DNA from: an uncultured Mesonia sp.
Lineage (GTDB): Bacteria > Bacteroidota > Bacteroidia > Flavobacteriales > Flavobacteriaceae
Assembly (NCBI GenBank): GCA_958296185.1
Contig: CATQIB010000027.1
Location: 1-62,336 of the forward strand
Length of the DNA stretch: 62,336 nucleotides
Direction: 5' to 3'
The notes beneath the pieces are model-generated. The model was not told the origin of the DNA, made no database searches, and saw only the letters and a list, made by a program, of their open reading frames with translations. Numbering within the stretch: position 1 is the first letter of the stretch; each line of letters starts with the position of its first letter. Both the position numbers and the translations under genes were made by a program. Below, piece by piece: positions 62,110-62,336 of the stretch.

Positions 62110-62336
62110 AGTCCACGGTGAGTCCACTATTTGGTGGACTTAGGTATACTCATCATAGATTCAATATGGATTCAGAATTGAAACAATTTGGTTTAAACCT
62201 TGCTTTGACCTAGAGTTAATACACTAAAAGACTATAGCATCTTTAAGCAAATACGAATTAAATGAGAAATAAAATTTAAATACCATCTCGGACTTAAATT
62301 ACAAGACTTTATGAACGATTTATCTTCTCGAAAAAT
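62110..62336. repeat. diverged direct repeat, copy B (runs to the window end)
   Basis: Second copy of the unit described at 61593. Here the hairpin is better formed: AGTCCAC (62121-62127), 6-nt loop, GTGGACT (62134-62140). It reaches the last base of the window, so its right border is unknown. Confidence 0.85.

Larger units (their letters stand above)
61424..62336. other. intergenic/degenerate tail without a credible gene
   Basis: No reading frame of 60 or more codons runs through this 0.9 kb. It contains a diverged direct repeat (two copies of about 225 nt), a 9-bp inverted repeat, and short frames that are conserved between the copies on the minus strand. Base composition is AT-rich like the rest. 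No integrase, transposase or tRNA is visible; sequence continues past the window. Confidence 0.7.

Noticed and set aside
61110..62336. Possible tRNA, integrase attachment site or CRISPR repeats in the tail
   Set aside because: No cloverleaf, no CCA end, no regular short repeats with spacers; the only repeat is the two-copy 225-nt unit.

Overview
The window is a low-GC chromosomal segment from a member of the Bacteroidota, almost certainly family Flavobacteriaceae. This rests on several observations: type IX secretion and gliding genes (sprA, remB, a PorP/SprF protein); the alternative complex III plus caa3-type oxidase cluster; a DUF6089 barrel beside uppS and bamA; and many promoters with the Bacteroidota -7 box TAnnTTTG. 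It is essentially a housekeeping region. I see no IS element, prophage, CRISPR array, rRNA or tRNA.

Layout. 0-1.6 kb: a frameshifted alpha/beta hydrolase and pdxJ. 1.6-10.6 kb: CBS protein and nadK, then an envelope-biogenesis run (DUF6089 barrel, uppS, bamA, two Skp/OmpH chaperones, murI) meeting a convergent PorP/SprF gene. 10.8-17.1 kb: an Nfu-type Fe-S protein, a PiT phosphate transporter fused to a PhoU-like domain, a DUF255 thioredoxin-like protein and an MscS channel. 17.1-20.4 kb: tsaB and a TolC/HlyD efflux pair without its inner-membrane pump. 20.5-25.6 kb: cytochrome oxidase assembly and subunit genes (small CxxC protein, DUF420, SCO, a Cys-less SCO-like protein, subunit IV, two subunit III genes, ctaB). 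25.6-37.2 kb: a gliding/T9SS operon (ruvA-sprA-gcvH-vanZ-tonB) followed by remB. 37.3-41.6 kb: maeB, queG, ruvB. 41.7-53.4 kb: one long act-cox operon, actABCDEF-ctaC-ctaD. 53.6-58.6 kb: a SPOR protein and the rimP-nusA-infB operon. 58.7-61.4 kb: universal stress protein, AsmA-like protein and a small orphan. 61.4-62.3 kb: 0.9 kb without a credible gene, holding a diverged direct repeat.

How the genes work together. ActABCDEF oxidises menaquinol and passes electrons, directly or through cytochrome c, to the A1-type oxidase. The oxidase subunits are split between the 41-45 kb operon (I, II) and the 22-25 kb operon (III, IV), with heme O synthase and the SCO/DUF420 copper-assembly genes beside the latter. 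The bamA/Skp/uppS/murI island builds the cell wall and outer membrane into which the SprA translocon, SprF-like partner and RemB barrel are placed.

Most worth a second look: (1) RemB carries an N-terminal domain alignable to the C-terminal domain of the TonB protein encoded next to it, so it looks like a TonB_C-barrel fusion. (2) ActC ends in a helix-hairpin-helix domain. (3) A terminator-like hairpin sits in the leader of rimP-nusA-infB. (4) Hairpin terminators lie inside tsaB and murI, serving the convergent neighbours. (5) A Cys-less SCO-like protein and a tiny secreted CxxC protein flank SCO and DUF420. (6) The terminal direct repeat conserves a short reading frame. All functions are read from sequence; no searches were run.
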